Assembly (NCBI GenBank): GCA_903632075.3
Contig: CAHIKZ030000955.1
Span: 139,501 to 203,500 of the forward strand
Source of the DNA: Acanthosepion pharaonis
Taxonomy: Eukaryota; Mollusca; Cephalopoda; Sepiida; Sepiidae
Direction: 5' to 3'
Length of the DNA: 64,000 bases
In this document: piece after piece, positions 31,312 to 42,400 of the stretch
Layout of the letters: each line of letters opens with the position of its first letter
Position numbering within the stretch: the stretch's first letter is position 1
The notes under the pieces: model-generated
Told to the model about the DNA's origin: nothing
The model's database searches: none
Seen by the model: the letters and a program-made list of their open reading frames with translations, nothing else
Position numbers and translations under genes: made by a program

Positions 31312-32304
31312 TTATTTCTGTACAGTATGAGACTTTGCATGCCTTTTTAAATGTGAACTTGTGATGAATGCAGATCCACATACTTCACAAGGATATGGCT
31401 TCTCACCAGTATGTCTTCTTGTGTGGCTTTTTAAAGCTGAACTGGTTGTAAAAGCAGCCCCGCATTCACTGCAACCATATGGCTTATAACCAGTGTGCGT
31501 TCTCATATGGATTTGTAAAGTTGAACTTTCTGTAAATGCTGATCCACACACTTCACAGGCATATGGTTTTTCTCCAGTGTGTATTCGCATGTGTATCTTT
31601 AAAGTTGAACTTTGTGAAAATGAAGACTGACACACTATACAAGTATAGGGTTTCTCACCTGTGTGTTTTCGTATATGGACTTTCAAAGCCGAACTCTCTG
31701 AATAGGCAGAGCCACAAACTTCACAAACATATGGCTTCACTCCTGCATGTCGGTACATATGGATTTTCAAATGTGAACTCCTTGCATAAGAAGACCCACA
31801 AATTTCACATGAGTATGGTTTCTCACCAGTGTGTGTCCGCATATGCAGAGTCAGGTGAGAATTTACCGAAAATGCAAGTCCACAGACACTGCAAGCATAT
31901 GGTTTCTCTCCAGTGTGTCTTTGCACATGTCTTTTTAATGTTGAACTTTGAGAAAATGCAGAGTTACAAAGATGACAAGCATAGGGTTTCTCTCCTGTGT
32001 GTATCAGCATGTGTCTTTTTAAAATCGAACCTTCTGAAAATGTAGCATCACATTCTTTACAAGAATAAGGTTTTTCTCCAGTGTGTGTCCGTATGTGTAG
32101 TTTTAAAGCTGAACTCCTTGAGAATGTAGAGTCACAAACTTCACATGAAAATGGTTTCTCTCCTGTGTGTGTTTGCATATGCCGTTTCAGACTAGAATTC
32201 AGTGAATATACATTCCCACAAATTTGACAGTCATAAGTACTCCTTTCAGTACTTTTGTTCATGTTTTCTGATACTGTGTCTGTATTTAAAGTAACTTGAT
32301 CCAT
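31312..32304 (-). CDS. C2H2 zinc-finger protein 2 (11 fingers)
   Basis: 330 residues from the ATG at 32304-32302, the first in frame after an upstream TAG, in good context (GAAATGG). A leader of about 25 residues (MDQVTLNTDTVSENMNKSTE) is followed by eleven C2H2 fingers. The first (STYDCQICGNVYS...) has a noncanonical entry; most linkers are TGEKPY, with AGVKPY and TGYKPY as variants. It ends TVQK-stop. All zinc ligands are intact, so it looks functional: a nuclear protein expected to bind DNA or RNA. Helix contact residues are diverse (Q, E, R, H, T). A splice acceptor lies 60 nt upstream, so this is probably the coding terminal exon. No repressor domain. The 3' flank is a foldback repeat. 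Confidence 0.85.
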   Translation of the reverse strand: MDQVTLNTDTVSENMNKSTERSTYDCQICGNVYSLNSSLKRHMQTHTGEKPFSCEVCDSTFSRSSALKLHIRTHTGEKPYSCKECDATFSEGSILKRHMLIHTGEKPYACHLCNSAFSQSSTLKRHVQRHTGEKPYACSVCGLAFSVNSHLTLHMRTHTGEKPYSCEICGSSYARSSHLKIHMYRHAGVKPYVCEVCGSAYSESSALKVHIRKHTGEKPYTCIVCQSSFSQSSTLKIHMRIHTGEKPYACEVCGSAFTESSTLQIHMRTHTGYKPYGCSECGAAFTTSSALKSHTRRHTGEKPYPCEVCGSAFITSSHLKRHAKSHTVQK

Positions 32305-32362
32305 TTCAACACACAATTCTCTCTATTGATGAGTGTTTCTTCCTTTTTCCCCAGGCAGAAAG

Positions 32363-32385
32363 ATCTGTGAAATATAAAAATGATC
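32363..32385 (-). other. 3' splice acceptor of zinc-finger gene 2
   Basis: On the minus strand TTTTTATATTTCACAG ends with AG at 32366-32365. The exon would start at 32364, giving 60 nt of 5' UTR before the ATG. The same arrangement is seen in gene 3. Confidence 0.65.
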
Positions 32386-32394
32386 AAAGTTTAA

Positions 32395-32455
32395 TATAAT
32401 TATTTACATTCAGACTAATGTCCTCATCTTTGTTGTTGTTATTACATTTAATACA
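32395..32455 (+). repeat. Partial foldback arm upstream of gene 2
   Basis: ATTATTTACATTCAGACTAA and GTCCTCATCTTTGTTGTTG are the outer end of the same arm, here on the 5' side of gene 2, so that gene 2 lies between inverted arm copies. Confidence 0.7.
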
Positions 32456-32771
32456 GTTACAGAAAAATGATACTGAATAAAACCGGGTGACCACTTATAT
32501 TACTGCATAAAAGTCTTTAACACTAAATATCTCTGACTGGGAAACATGCCAAGCAATAATGATAAAAACAGTCTATCATCACTGAGAAATATAAGGTTAC
32601 CCTGATAAAGATTCATGAAAAAAAGATAAGAAAACTTAATTTGAGTCATATCAGATTCAGTTAATATTTTCGCTACTTGCATCTTGGATAAAACAATGGA
32701 TTACCTGCCTTTAGGGTACTTGAACTGAGTGAAAAGAGGAATGAATTCCAACTAAAATATTTAAATGATAA
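32456..32771. other. Non-coding gap
   Basis: Possible intron of zinc-finger gene 2; nothing else visible. Confidence 0.4.
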
Positions 32772-32776
32772 TTTCT

Positions 32777-33096
32777 TGTAGCAAATGAGTCGACTTCCAC
32801 AGTGTAAGGGACGCAACTCTTTCCGCCTGAAAATGTCTGACACGCTGCAACGCAAAACAATGTACACCAAGCACGGGTGTAATGTTCATCTGCCAATGTC
32901 TCCAAGCAACCTGCTTTTATGGAGCCCAGACACACCTCATTAGCATGTGTGTGTAACGCGACTTTTATGTGACTGCACGAGACCGTGAATATTAAAAGTC
33001 ACGGACGCCATCTTGGATCTTTTTCTTTCCTTTCTCAACCCACAGGCCAGGCAGATATGAGAGCGTTTGTGAGGTAGGCCGTTTTTTTATCCCCCA
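32777..33096 (-). repeat. 3' LTR of Gypsy 2
   Basis: Begins TGTAGCAAATGAGTCGAC on the plus strand; ends near CCCCCA. It differs from the other LTR by few substitutions and small indels (for example GTGTGTGTAACG against GTGTAACG). Confidence 0.88.
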
Positions 33097-33920
33097 CTCC
33101 CACTGATCTCATGATCACAGAGTTGACAGGGAGGTGGTGATCGCAGCGCCGGTACTTCTTGAAGAGGGACGCGCGAGCCTCATTGTTGCTTGTGCTCCTG
33201 TCTGAGGGTCGAAAAACACCGCGTCCCTTGAAGGCTACTGATATCCAAGTCACTGCCTGATGGGGCTGGCGTGAACCAGAGCGATGCCTCACTGGTCTCA
33301 GATTCGATTCGTTCTCATCGTCCAGCGGTGGTTGCAACTGCGTCGCCGGATGCAGGTCCTTAACGTGGACGGGCACACCGTCGACCCGCACCGCCTGTGG
33401 GCTGATCACCTCAGTGACGTGGTCTGGTTCCGTGTTCGTGGTGCATGTGCGGATTTTTAATCCAGGCGACATCGCCTTTCTTCAGCCTCCCTCCGGTTAC
33501 TTTCAGTTCCGGCCAGTGGGTTGGTTTTTATGTCTTCACTCTTGCAATGTGCGCCAGAGAGGGTGAGACATTTTTAATCAGACACAGCGACGCCGCGATG
33601 GTCTTTCCTTCAGATTCCATTTCCACCCTCCGGTTAGCCATTTCCGAAGTTCCTGGTCAGTGGGTTGGTTTTCTATGCTCATTCAAGGAAGATACTGTTT
33701 AACTGATGGATGATAGTGGCGCATGGTACCTATGCATAAACCTGGATGGACCACAATCAATGAGTGCTGGCGCCCGTTGTGGTGAGACATCATCGCCAGC
33801 CGGCTCCAGTGGTTCCTCATCAGCTGCCCTTTTCTTCCAGCGAACGGTGCTGGGTCTATAGACTGAGACACCGCAGCTTCTGACCACCTCTGGACGTCTG
33901 TCTTTTGTACCCTGGGTCAA
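33035..33920 (-). pseudogene. Gypsy 2 truncated integrase and C-terminal region
   Basis: 33683-33920 holds the end of the HHCC domain and the start of the core (SQSIDPAPFAGRKGQLMRN, HNGRQHSLIVVHPG). The remaining core with the second and third catalytic residues is missing. 33035-33472 is the C-terminal region (CTTNTEPDHVTEVISPQAVR, VDGVPVHVKDLHP) followed by a Pro/Ser/Arg-rich tail, parallel to Gypsy 1. Confidence 0.75.
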
Positions 33921-34750
33921 CCAACTTGGCGAAATACAGTGTCCGCTGACTCCAGGGTGCCCACTTTGTTGGTGCGGTCCTGTGGTTCAGCACAGACTGG
34001 TTGATTCCATTTCCAAGCCACCTTTGCAGCGGCTAAACAATTTGACCTAGGGACACCTCCATTGTCAGTGCGTACTCTTGCACAAGATTCACGATCGTGT
34101 CGGCCATCGCCGGATAAGCATCTCGCTGGTGGTTTTAGTCCGCACCCTGGCCCTCCGGTCAAGGTATCAGAGATCCACTTATAAACGCAAGCGGAATCAG
34201 TGAACAGACGCAGGGTGGTTGACTTCCAGAGGATCGCCAAGTTGATCCCCTTGATGACAGCATCGAGATCCGCTAGGTTTATGTGCTGGGAGTCCCTTTC
34301 GACGAAACCAGCAAGCATCTTCTACCACGGCTCCATCGTGAACTATCGACACGCCGATTGCAAAGAGCTTGCGCCAACCCCACACAGAGGTCTTGGCTGT
34401 CAACGCACCAACTGCCCCCCGCTGGGTCTTCCTTGCGCATTTCCAGCGAGGACCTCCCTCATCATGGTGTTGAGAGGGGCGTCGTGAACTTCATCATCCC
34501 ATCCAGTGGTGACGCCAGATGCTCTCCGCTTGATAAACGCCACCGCAACACGCGCAGCCAGCCACCTACAGGAAGGTGCCCAACTAACTTGCCGCACAAG
34601 GAAAATATGCTTCATTGCAGATAACGGAGGGCATGTCTGGGGAGTTCGTTTCCCGTTTCCAATACAGAACGCCATCTTCTCCCCAGACCTGCAAACCAAG
34701 CACCCGTGCACCATCCTGTAGTCTCTCCGGTTCCTTGCTGAGGAGGCCAA
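33917..34750 (-). pseudogene. Gypsy 2 RT thumb and RNase H region
   Basis: 34400-34750 reads GDETTGWCTGAW-type sequences in several frames, the linker to RNase H. 33917-34318 contains HINLADLDAVIKGINLAILW and LRLFTDSACVYKWISDTLTG, the RNase H segment with catalytic Glu region changed and TDSACV retained. Confidence 0.7.
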
Positions 34751-34768
34751 AGTTGTAGAGATGCTCCT

Positions 34769-35128
34769 TTACGCGTGCCGCAGATATGACTCTTCGCTCA
34801 CGTAATCAATATATGCAGATGTTGCCCGCTGTATGCGCTCATCCTTCGTCAGAATGGCGTCAACAATCATCTGCATAATCGATGGCGCCACATTGAGTCC
34901 AAACCCCATGCGGGTCAGGCAATACCGTTGCCCCTTGATAAGCACAGTTTGATAGGGCCACAGTGATTGGTGCACACGCACTTGAAGGTATGCCTTGCGA
35001 AGATCCAGCACAGATACATTTGATCCTGCTTGTCGCCATTCCCTTAGCTTCTCGGTACACACGTCAGAGCGGGCTGTAAAAGGGTCGACGTGCTCGTTCA
35101 GTTCTCGATAGTCGAGCACCGGCCTCAC
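34769..35128 (-). pseudogene. Gypsy 2 reverse transcriptase
   Basis: MRPVLDYRELNEHVDPF, VSVLDLRKAYLQVRV (first catalytic Asp present), QRYCLTRMGFGLNVAPSIMQ and AYIDYVS. The last is the polymerase YxDD box with the second Asp changed to Tyr. Fingers and palm are covered; the thumb is broken. Inactive. Confidence 0.85.
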
Positions 35129-35330
35129 CTTTTGTTTGTTGTGCTGAGAACCGCTTATTCATGGGATCAGGCCCTTTGGGGGGCCCCAATTCCTTCTCTG
35201 GATAAGGAACCAACCATCCGTTATTAATCCAGGCTCACAACTCCTTGTCGTACTCCCGCACGAGCTCGGGGGATCTTATACTCTGGCACACTGTTGTACA
35301 GCTTCTCTGGCGGTTGATCGCCTGACCATT

Positions 35331-35672
35331 TCAAGATACAGTCCAGGACCTTGTGCGCTGGTCGAACTCCTGACGAAAGTCAGGCCGTTCCAGCTCCATT
35401 GCTGCACCTAGAGCAAGACCTGTTTCAGTGAAACGTGCCCGACCCTCTTCGTCAACATGGGCACCACCCAATTTTTTGATGACGCCCATTCCCAGGAGCA
35501 GATCATAGCCGAGCAGCCCTCCGTCCACCACCAGGGCTTGTACAGCTACTGCAGGCCCATCGCCGATGCTTGCGCGGATGACGCTCACTCCACAAGAGGT
35601 TAGCGAGCCCCTGCCAAAAGTCAGAACTGGAATATTTTTTCGCCCCCGTGTCACAACATGCCTTTGTGACAA
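35331..35672 (-). pseudogene. Gypsy 2 protease region
   Basis: Reads VLTFGRGSLTSCGVSVIRAS, then VVDGGLLGYDLLLGMGVIKK. GYDLLLGMGVI is the conserved C-terminal half of Gypsy proteases. The DTG active site lies just upstream in another frame (ALVDTGSPR, around 35690). Confidence 0.75.
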
Positions 35673-35786
35673 GGGTCTGGGTGAACCGGTGTCAACAAGC
35701 GCAAAGCGCCACGCCCGTTAATCCGCACGCTCACTGCGGGTAGCGCCTTGTTCAGCGGCGATCTGGGGGAGAAGACTGGCGCCAGC

Positions 35787-36484
35787 TTACTCCCTTGCCC
35801 GTTTCCCGGACAGCTTCTTTGCTACGTGGCCCAGCTTGTTGCACCTGTAGCAACGCATACGCCTCCGTGTTCCTCGGTTATGCGATATCTTCGCACCGCT
35901 TCGACAGTCTTTGGAGAAGTGGTTCAGTCCGCCACATTTATAGCACCTTATGTCCTCAGTTGGCGGTGCGGGTGCTTCCACAGCTGCTGAGACCGCTCCC
36001 GCGTCGTCTTTTAGAATATTCCGGCTCTGGCCAGTAATTACCGTCTAGCCCCAGCTCATTGAGCCTTGACGATGCTCGTAGCAGTCGACTTGCGTTGTCT
36101 GGGAGTCCTGCCAGAAAGGCGATCCTAGGATTTGGTCGCTTGCTCAATCGAACGGTGCGGCCAGCTTCCTCAAATCGGCCAGAAAGACATCTACTGTTTC
36201 ATCTGGTCCAAGCCGCTGCTCGTAAACTGCCTCCAGGCGACAAAGGGGTCCGCACCAAATGCCGCGATAGAGCTTGTTTTATTTCCTCCAAGTTCGCGTC
36301 ATCCCTTAGCTGCTGATACACAGCGAAGTTCCTTTGGTGAGTCTAAGAGGGATGACCAGTGTGGGATCTTTAATTTTACACAGCCGGGCAGACCCGCTCG
36401 GCTTTTTTTTCCACCACTCGACCACAGACGGCCAGCGGGGGAGACGCCGAACTCTGGTATTAACTTCAAATCGAATCTGTCCAT
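35787..36484 (-). pseudogene. Gypsy 2 gag with two zinc knuckles
   Basis: The ATG at 36484-36482 starts MDRFDLKLIPEFGVSPAG shortly after the LTR. Capsid-like sequence in several frames follows (KRPNPRIAFLAGLPDNASR). At 35981-35787 come CYKCGGLNHFSKDC and CYRCNKLGHVAKKL; the last Cys of the second knuckle is lost. Frameshifts interrupt the protein. Confidence 0.8.
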
Positions 36485-36507
36485 GCTGTAATAATTGCGA
36501 AATAGCT

Positions 36508-36825
36508 TGTAGCAAATGAGTTGACTTCAACAGTGTAAGGGACGCAACTCTTTCCGTCTGAAAATGTCTGACACGCTACTGCAATAAAACAATGTACACC
36601 AAGCACGGGTGTAATGTTCGTCTGCCAATGTCTCCAAGCAACCTGCTTTTATGGAGCCCAGACACACCTCATTAGCATGTGTAACGCGACTTTTTGCGGA
36701 CTGCACGAGACCGTGAATATTAAAAGTCACGGACGCCATCTTGGATCTTTTCTTTCCTCTCTCAACCCACAGGCCAGGCAGATACGAGAGCATTTGTGAG
36801 GTAGGCCGTTTCTATTTTCCCTACA
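36508..36825 (-). repeat. 5' LTR of Gypsy 2
   Basis: Begins TGTAGCAAATGAGTTGAC and ends TTTTCCCTACA on the plus strand, so TG...CA. Transcription of the element would start in this LTR. Confidence 0.9.
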
Positions 36826-36830
36826 TTTCT

Positions 36831-37195
36831 CTTTTTACCTGACCTAGTTGTGTCAAGTGAATATAAATGTTCTTAAGCACCAAAGAGTGGCCACATATGT
36901 TGCAGCATAACACCACACACATCTCTGGCCATGAAACAGTTTAAATGATAATGGTAAAATAGTCCATCATCAATGGTAATGATAACATTACCCTAAAGAA
37001 AGCTAATGAAGGAAAGGGAAAAAGTAAAAAAAAGTTAGTTTTGAGAGATTCTCTTTAATTAAAATATCAGATTCCACAAGTAAATAACAGATGAAGAATA
37101 TCATTTATATTGTCAATCAAGGAATCAGTTTAGAGATTCAATATCATATTCTACAGGATATTAATCAGTGAACCTGTTTATTGGTCTGTTCCTCT
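36831..37195. other. Non-coding gap
   Basis: No gene or repeat recognised. Confidence 0.4.
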
Positions 37196-37390
37196 TGCTA
37201 ATGCTCATATCTTCTTACAATTGATGGTTAATTCTTTAGAGTCCTTGCTTTTTTCTTTCTCGCATCAACATGGTCATCGGCATATCTTATGTTGTTAAGA
37301 TTGTGTTCACCAATAATCATGAATCACCATCATGTTGAAATTCATCATTTGTGTGGAAGCTGGTGCACAGTCAGGAAAGAAGGTTTATAT
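37196..37390 (-). pseudogene. LINE reverse transcriptase YADD fragment
   Basis: The minus strand reads IIGEHNLNNIRYADDHVDAR. NNIRYADD is the catalytic palm motif of RTE/L1-like RTs (INNIRYADDTVLIA). About 65 codons recognisable, with frameshifts. Confidence 0.6.
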
Positions 37391-38915
37391 TTTGAGTCTT
37401 GTGCTGAACATTTTTTATGCAAAATAATTGTGTGAGTGTGTGCATATATATATATAAGTGACAACTCTGGGGTTTGGGCTTAGCCTGAGTGAGTCAACAT
37501 TTAAGTATATCTATTTCAAAGCAACAAAAATCTTTTGTGGTGTATTGTTTTCATTCTTGACTGCAGCTGGATCCAAAATTGCTTTAACTCTGTGCCTCAA
37601 AATATATTTGGATATTGTTCATAATAAAGAAGTAAGAAAGAAACAAAGAAAAGAAAAAAAAGGAATTAAAAACAAAAAGGAATAAAATTAATGTGACTAG
37701 TTGAGCTGTATGAATGCGAACCCTAGCTGGAGATATACTTAATAGGCAATGTATTTCATGCTTTAATTTTATAAATAATCTTTCAAAAATCTCTAATGAC
37801 TTGTACACCCTGTTTTTCAAAGAACACATTTTTATTTCAACTTATTGTTTTCAAATGTCCATTTTCAATAATTTATTTTATACAGTATAAAGTTTTTTTA
37901 GCTGAATGTATTTTTTGAGAAAGGGCAAATTAAATTTAGCTCAACCTGAATTTGGTAAAAATCAAAGAAAGTAGGAGCCTTAACTCGTTGACTGGAGGGT
38001 TGGGATGGGGTAGTGTTGGTGTTGAGGAAATATGATATAGGTCAGTGGCACTGATTATAAACGTACAATAAATTAAACTAAAAATTTAGAGAGATAAACA
38101 TATTAACACATAGACATATACAAAAACACAGTCGAGATAGATATACATGTTATTAAAAAAACAAATTCTTTCATTTCTTTAACAAAAACGTGAAATTATC
38201 TTTAAGTAAATACTGAATGCAGGAATATGAGAGATGATAAACTATTAATGCAATGCTTCAATCAATGATAAAAAAATCATAACCAATCATTTTTAAGATT
38301 TTTCTTGAGAATTTTTATTTTGCTCAGCAATGGTTAGAAAACATTTTTATTAACAGATACACACGCACTTTTCTGCTTCTCTGAGAGTTTAACTTATCAT
38401 TACATTGGAACTTTTATTTTTTATTCAAATTACAATTAATATTAAAATACTAAAATGTCTTATTTTTATTTTCATGCACAGAGATTTTTAAAAATTATAT
38501 ATTTTAGTTAGAGTAAAGGAATCATTTTAGCATATTTTGTTAGATTGTAATAAGCCCAACAAATATTGATGACCTACAGTTGCCACTGATATATATGTGT
38601 GTGTGTGTGTGTCCACTACAGATTGCATCTATTTAATGAGTGTGTGAACAAACTGTTAAACATTACGTGTTTTTTTTAAAAAAAAAGTTTACTATGTGTA
38701 AGTTAATAATTTCAACAACCTTTCACTGCTATAGGCATATTTATACTTTACAAAACTTACATTGCTTGCTGTCAATATATGTTTTTTCCCATGAAATGTC
38801 AGTCCTTAGCATTTGTATTATAAACTAACTAGTGCTCAGTGCTATTTTCAAATCAGCATAGACATGTAGTAGTGTAAAATATGGCCGATTTCATGACATT
38901 TAATATTTCAGTCAA
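37391..38915. other. AT-rich non-coding gap
   Basis: Contains a short TA run (37447-37456) and a TG run (38597-38612). No gene supported; frames here are short and low-complexity. Confidence 0.45.
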
Positions 38916-38919
38916 TTTT

Positions 38920-39495
38920 TTTTAATCATTTCCCTCCAAATCACAGGGGGTTACTGAGTGTGAAAGAATAAGAATTAAGGATTGTCTAACATGACAGTGA
39001 AGCAGCAAACCTAGAAATTGATTAAATAAAAGAACATGAATTAAGAAGACAGAAGATAAAAATTGACATTGCATTTAAATTTTTGAAGAACACAGTTGAC
39101 TGGAAAGCAAAAAGCCAGATAGGAGTTCCACAAGTGAGAAGTGCAAGAGAAGAAACTGTTAGCAACTTATGGTTAAATCAGTTGTAAAGTGATGAGATCT
39201 TGTTGCCAACCTATTGCTGCACTTAAATTGATAAAAGTCTAGATACCATAGAGAAAAGTTCATCACAACAATTACCATGAAAGCATTTATAGATAAGGCA
39301 CAGGGAAGCTATGTTATGGTGAGAAAGTGATTGAAGCCAAGATACCAATTTTTCCAATGCTGATTTTTCTTTGAATTTTATCAAAAATCTCTAAATATAA
39401 TGGTCCATATGCAGCAGCAATATTCAAAGCATGGACAAAGGATAAACTTATAAATATGTAAGATAGATTCTGGAGAGAAAACTTTTCTAGCAAAT
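38920..39495 (-). mobile_element. LINE family A, 5'-truncated copy
   Basis: Follows the copy at 8270-8870 closely: AATCATTTCCCTCC, AAGAAGACAGAAGATAAAAA, TTGACATTGCATTTAAATTT, GAGAAAGTGATTGAAG, AGCAGCAATATTCAAAGCAT. Its 5' end abuts the left arm of the long-TIR element, so it probably inserted into or beside it. Confidence 0.75.
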
Positions 39496-42400
39496 AATTC
39501 TCAGATAATTGTTGGAGTTTAATGAAACTTTCAGGACTTATTTACAAATGAATGAAATTATTTTAGAAATGTTTCTTATTTTAGAAAATCTTGGGAAAAA
39601 TGTTTTTTTTCAAAGAAAAAAGTTAAACTTCTGGCTGTCAATAGATCAGTCAACACCTAACCAAAACACCTTCCTGAATTAAAAAATGCATTTCTGTGAT
39701 ATTTTAAACTAGGTACCTTCACTAATTCGGTATGCCTAAGGTTTAAATGAATTTACATAAAAGAAAAATCTTTCTTCAAGTTTTCATTTTAGCTTTAATG
39801 GAAAGCTAAAGGTTTAAATTTACTATTTCCAATAAGCAAAATACTCTGTTGTGCATTTCAAAAAGAAATTCTATTGGTTGTAGTTGATTAATCTTTTGGT
39901 GGGTGGGGGCTAAAATAGCTGATTAGTGCCCATATGAATTTTTCTTTATTAAAAATCTTCCAAAAATAAAATATACTTTTCTGAAACTTTATTTAAAGCA
40001 AATTTGTTGAGGTTTACTATTCTAAAAGTCTTGTTTATTTATTTATTTATTTTTTTTTTTTACATCACCAGTCATTTAAAATTCTGCATTACTTCAATCT
40101 GGTTACATGATATTGTTAGTAAGAAGTACCGGCATGAGATTACTGGAAAAATGAGCATAGCATGAAAAAAAAGGCCTTAAACTTGACAAAAATAATTTTT
40201 TATTGTCTAAATGTTTATGCTATTATAAAGAAGAAAGAAAAAAGTATTCTTTGATTATTTTTTTACATTTTTGTCCAGAAAAAAATTTTTTTTTAAATCG
40301 TCAGCCATTTTTTTTTTCAATTTTGTAAAAAGTTAATTTTTCCATATAAAACTCTGAAAAATCAATTATACTTTTTTTTAAAATTTGTTTTAACAAAATT
40401 AGAAATTTTAAAGTTTATTTAACATATTTTAAAACAAACATTTCTTACTTTATGCGGCAAAAAAATGTATTTTAAAAACAAGAGACAGCAGGTCTTAACA
40501 GCGGTGACATGCGACTATAATATGATTGATGCTTTCAGCATGTAGTGACAGCTTACTTAAGGAAAAGTTATCGTACGGAAGGACAGAAGTGATATAATTT
40601 AGCCTTTTATTGACTCAACTTATTTACTTTGTTTTTTTTTAGGAAAATTTTTAAACTAAAACTGATGAGAGTGAGATTAAATTTCATAAGAAAGGTATAT
40701 AAAATTAATTAGCTACCTTTCTTATGTAAGGTTAAGTGTATATAATTTAATATACATTTATTACATTTTACAGTATTATTTGTATTTCCACTCATTTTAT
40801 TAATTTTGATATTTCATTTATGGAAAAATGTCATAACTGAGGTAATATAAAAATAAGATCATATAAATTTCATAAGATAGGTATATAATACTTTGTAGGT
40901 ACCCTTATTATTTGAAATATTATACAATTTTTTCTCTTCTGGTCTTCCATATATTTGAATTACAGCCATTTCATGGACCCCAAAAAACATAATAGATTTT
41001 TATCCATTTGGGGTTTGCAAACCAGTTTTACAGTTTATAATCTGTAATGAAATATATCTACTTAAGAACACCATCATCTGAACTGTACACCATTTTCATT
41101 AATTTTAGAATATTTAACAACTTTAATGTAAAAAAAATAAAATAATTTAAGAAATAGCAATTGTTGTAAAAATTTACTTTTCATCGAAAACGTTTTTTGC
41201 TTTCAGACAATATTATCCATATTAATAAAAACAAGTAAAAGGACTTAAAGATTTTGAAATTAAATAATATCTTTGTTTTATTGAGTTTTGTATGTTACAA
41301 CTCAGAGCTGATTTTAAGGTAGAGGGGTGTCGATGAAAAAAACAACAACAAAACATGCTTTACTTTCCTCAAGAACTTGTGCTTTTAACTAATTAATCAC
41401 TAAAAATGTATACATTTGAATTTCAAGAGTTTTCATAAATTAGTTGGGGGGGGGTAATAAATATAAAAAATTTACCATGACTTTAAAATGAACATATTTA
41501 TAATAATTTCCATCATTTGTGAATACTTTCTGAAAGTTTCATTAAAATCCAACAATTATTTTTTATTTTTGTAAGATTTTCAAAATTAATGTCTGTCATA
41601 AAAAATAATACACAAAAAATTGCTGTTATTTACTAGAAGTTCTGCTGATGAAGAGAAACAAGGTTTTTCAATCAAAAGTTAGAATGTTTTAATAAAGACA
41701 AAAAAATTAAAAATTACTTTGTTCTTTCCTCTTAATAGTAACATAAACATTTTGACAATAAAATTTTGTTTTTGTCAAGTTTATTATTATCGTTATCATG
41801 CTATACTCATTTTCCAGCAATCTCATGCCAGTACCTATAAGTGAAAATCAAAAATTGAAAAGCTCAATAAAAGTCATTTACACTTAATATTTAAAAGAAA
41901 ATATAATTATATATATAAAATATTACATAAGTTCTGTTTGAAAGTATGGTTGACTATACACGACACAGTCAGAAAATAGAGTGATGACTCTAGTAAATTT
42001 AAATTCAGCATTCTTAAAAGTAGATTACAGAGAATATTTTCAAACATTTTTAAGATTACTGGGTACTTAAAAATTATATAAAAAAGGCGTTTGCCAGTCA
42101 TTTTCTTAAATTATGTTTTAACAGATTAAGTCTCTGTAGAACAACAGTAAACGTGTTGACAGGATTTATCATCACTTGTTAAGTGATCTATGAGTGACAA
42201 GCAATGGTGATAAGTGTGTAATCACCACTACTGTTTGTTTTAAAAACCTATTTCTCTGTTATTTTAAACTTAAAATAAATAATATTTTTTGAAATCAGAT
42301 TAATTATACTTTAAATCAGCTAATAGTCCTCAAATAAAGTTTCAGAAAAGTATATTTTATTTTGGGAAGATTTTTAAAACCAAGCATTAACTTGTGTTTG

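Larger units (their letters stand above)
32777..36825 (-). mobile_element. Gypsy LTR retrotransposon 2, full length, decayed
   Basis: Two LTRs of about 320 bp (32777-33096 and 36508-36825) are nearly identical and flanked by a 5-bp duplication TTTCT (32772-32776 and 36826-36830). The reading direction is minus: gag, two zinc knuckles, protease, RT, RNase H, part of integrase. A purine tract (GGGAGTGGGGGA) precedes the 3' LTR. At 4.05 kb it is shorter than typical Gypsy elements. It stands out by far higher GC content than its surroundings and by many CG dinucleotides. LTR similarity suggests a fairly recent insertion, yet all frames are broken. Confidence 0.93.

Noticed and set aside
31536..32045. 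169-codon plus-strand frame opposite zinc-finger gene 2, and similar ones opposite gene 3
   Set aside because: The periodic composition is the complement of the 84-bp finger repeat; no independent coding signal.
34200..36520. Several plus-strand frames of 60-120 codons in Gypsy 2
   Set aside because: Antisense by-products of the GC-rich gag and pol sequence.
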